From contig NZ_CP092831.1 of assembly GCF_022531965.1 (NCBI RefSeq), positions 5,675,001 through 5,739,000 of the forward strand: a DNA stretch of 64,000 nucleotides, in the 5' to 3' direction. The translations under genes were made by a program, and so were the position numbers. This document shows, in pieces, positions 62,971-64,000 of this stretch. Below the pieces are notes generated by a model. The model worked only from the letters and a program-made list of their open reading frames with translations. It made no database searches and was not told the origin of the DNA. The stretch is from Paenibacillus peoriae. GTDB lineage: Bacteria; Bacillota; Bacilli; Paenibacillales; Paenibacillaceae. Within the stretch, counting starts at the first letter, position 1, and each line of letters starts with the position of its first letter.

Positions 62971-63417
62971 ATGTCATTTTTAATAAGGAACGCTAAGCCT
63001 GATGATTTAAACAGTTTAACCGAGTTAATGTATGAATACATCGTTGGTTTTTATCAAAACCCTAGGCCACCTATCGAAAAAATCCATAATTTGATACACA
63101 CCCTTTTTGAGCAGCAAAGCGGTATACAATTTGTGGCGGAACAAAATGGAGAATTAATCGGCTTTGCTACATTATTCTTTACCTTTAGCACGATGAAAGC
63201 AGACAAAGTCACTGTTATGAACGATCTATTTGTATTGGAACCATTTAGAGATACAGAAGTAGAAACACAGCTTTTTTTAGAATGTCAAAAATACTCACGA
63301 AATCAAGGCTATGCTCATATGGCCTGGATAACTTCTACCGAGAATAAACGCGCTCAAATTTTCTTTAAAAAGATGGATGCTGTCCAAGGGAGAGATTGGG
63401 TTCACTTTTCATCGTAA
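62971..63417 (+). CDS. GNAT-family N-acetyltransferase
   Basis: A 148-residue acetyltransferase: FLIRNAKPDDLNSLTELMYEY-like start, FVAEQNGELIGFATLFF and VMNDLFVLEPFRDTEVETQL. The usual acetyl-CoA loop (Q/RxxGxG/A) is poorly kept here (RDTEVE), so activity is uncertain. The ATG at 62971 follows AAAGGGAG. It ends with a strong terminator. Confidence 0.85.
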   Translation: MSFLIRNAKPDDLNSLTELMYEYIVGFYQNPRPPIEKIHNLIHTLFEQQSGIQFVAEQNGELIGFATLFFTFSTMKADKVTVMNDLFVLEPFRDTEVETQLFLECQKYSRNQGYAHMAWITSTENKRAQIFFKKMDAVQGRDWVHFSS

Positions 63418-63455
63418 CAATACTTTTGATACGATTTTCCGCGCTAACGGCAGTT

Positions 63456-63483
63456 CAAAGGGCACCCGATTGGGTGCCCTTTG
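63456..63483 (+). terminator. Terminator of the GNAT gene
   Basis: A perfect 12-bp stem CAAAGGGCACCC / GGGTGCCCTTTG with loop GATT. Confidence 0.8.
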
Positions 63484-63652
63484 TTCGTAACACATGTTTT
63501 CACGCATGCGGATATGGAAACATGCTGATACCCATGCCTTCATGGCCTCCCTTTGCTGTCTGGATATAGAGTATACTAGATGAGTATAAGTTCGATACAC
63601 GATGACATTATATATGTAATGGTATTCAAATACAGCGCAGAAGAGGTTGAAA

Positions 63653-64000
63653 ATGAGTCAGAAGCATTTTACAGATTACGCATTAAGTGAAGAAATTGTA
63701 AGAGCGCTGAATAGCCTGGGCTATGAGACGCCAACAGAGATTCAGACGGAAGTCATTCCTGTGGCGCTTGAAAAGAAGGATCTTGTCGCCAAATCGCAAA
63801 CAGGTAGCGGCAAAACAGCAGCATACGGCATTCCAATCTGTGAGCTAGTAGATTGGAATGAGAATAAGCCCCAAGCTTTAATCCTGACGCCAACCCGTGA
63901 ACTCGCGTTACAGGTCACCGAAGACATCACGAATATTGGACGCTTTAAGCGGATCAAAGCAACACCCCTTTATGGGAAACATCCTTTTCATATCCAAAAG
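63653..64000 (+). CDS. dbpA: DEAD-box RNA helicase, DbpA/YxiN-like (partial, 3' end off window)
   Basis: The 116 visible codons match the start of B. subtilis DbpA (YxiN): a Q motif region (GYETPTEIQ), Walker A in [30 protein letters not shown] and [16 protein letters not shown]. DbpA binds hairpin 92 of 23S rRNA during large-subunit assembly through a C-terminal domain that is off the window. AGAGG precedes the ATG. Confidence 0.9.
   Translation, partial: MSQKHFTDYALSEEIVRALNSLGYETPTEIQTEVIPVALEKKDLVAKSQTGSGKTAAYGIPICELVDWNENKPQALILTPTRELALQVTEDITNIGRFKRIKATPLYGKHPFHIQK

Noticed and set aside
1..64000. tRNA, rRNA, CRISPR, prophage or intact insertion sequence
   Set aside because: No clover-leaf, rRNA segment, spacer-repeat array, phage structural gene or transposase frame was recognised.

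Overview
The window looks like chromosomal sequence from a spore-forming, moderately low-GC Firmicute, most likely Paenibacillus (polymyxa/peoriae type). This is inferred from strong AAGGAGG ribosome sites, frequent TTG/GTG starts, spore-associated CotF-like and YheC/YheD proteins, a DUF3243 protein, a Bce-type peptide-resistance module, a GH10 xylanase and a Bacillus-type gntRKPZ operon. No rRNA, tRNA, CRISPR array, prophage or intact insertion sequence was seen. Two genes are cut by the edges: pyrD at the left and a dbpA-like DEAD-box helicase at the right.

Layout. 1-2.5 kb: pyrD-pyrK and rlmN on the minus strand. 2.7-14.4 kb: small oxidoreductases (three SDRs, an MdaB-like quinone reductase, a glutathione peroxidase), each near its own regulator (AraC/GyrI-like, LysR, HxlR, TetR, Crp/Fnr), plus YheC/D, DinB, WYL, GIY-YIG and b561-like genes. 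14.7-19.6 kb: acetate transporter satP, a Rieske-FAD oxidoreductase (YhfW-like) and a yraG-yraF-adhB-yraE-yraD cluster, closed by a decayed second copy of the satP 3' end and its terminator. 19.6-26.7 kb: aldo/keto reductase, HD-domain phosphohydrolase, a complete BceRS-BceAB-like module and a small membrane protein with a probable ATT start. 26.7-41.7 kb: mixed metabolic genes, including a second aldo/keto reductase, an orphan radical SAM protein, a class V aminotransferase fold, an LLM flavin oxidoreductase, a possible lipid-metabolism trio (lipid kinase, papain-like, CdsA-like) and a MocR/EamA pair. 41.8-58.5 kb: sugar acid and sugar uptake, with manP-manR, cdaR, glycerate kinase and its GntP-type permease, and gntRKPZ. 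58.7-64 kb: xylanase, esterase, a second LLM oxidoreductase with a TetR regulator, a GNAT enzyme and the start of dbpA.

How it works together. Two themes dominate. The first is redox and electrophile defence: many NAD(P)H, flavin or thiol enzymes sit beside dedicated regulators, and two promoters have the 19-bp spacer typical of MerR-family activation. The second is carbon acquisition: mannose/fructose-type PTS, glycerate and gluconate use, with cre-like sites at two promoters and a near-consensus GntR operator over the gnt promoter. The most unusual local structures are the satP relic around the yra/adhB cluster, a 7-4-7 dyad between bceS and bceA, an SD-sequestering leader before yhfW, an ATT start, and an unexplained 67-base hairpin near 59.9 kb.
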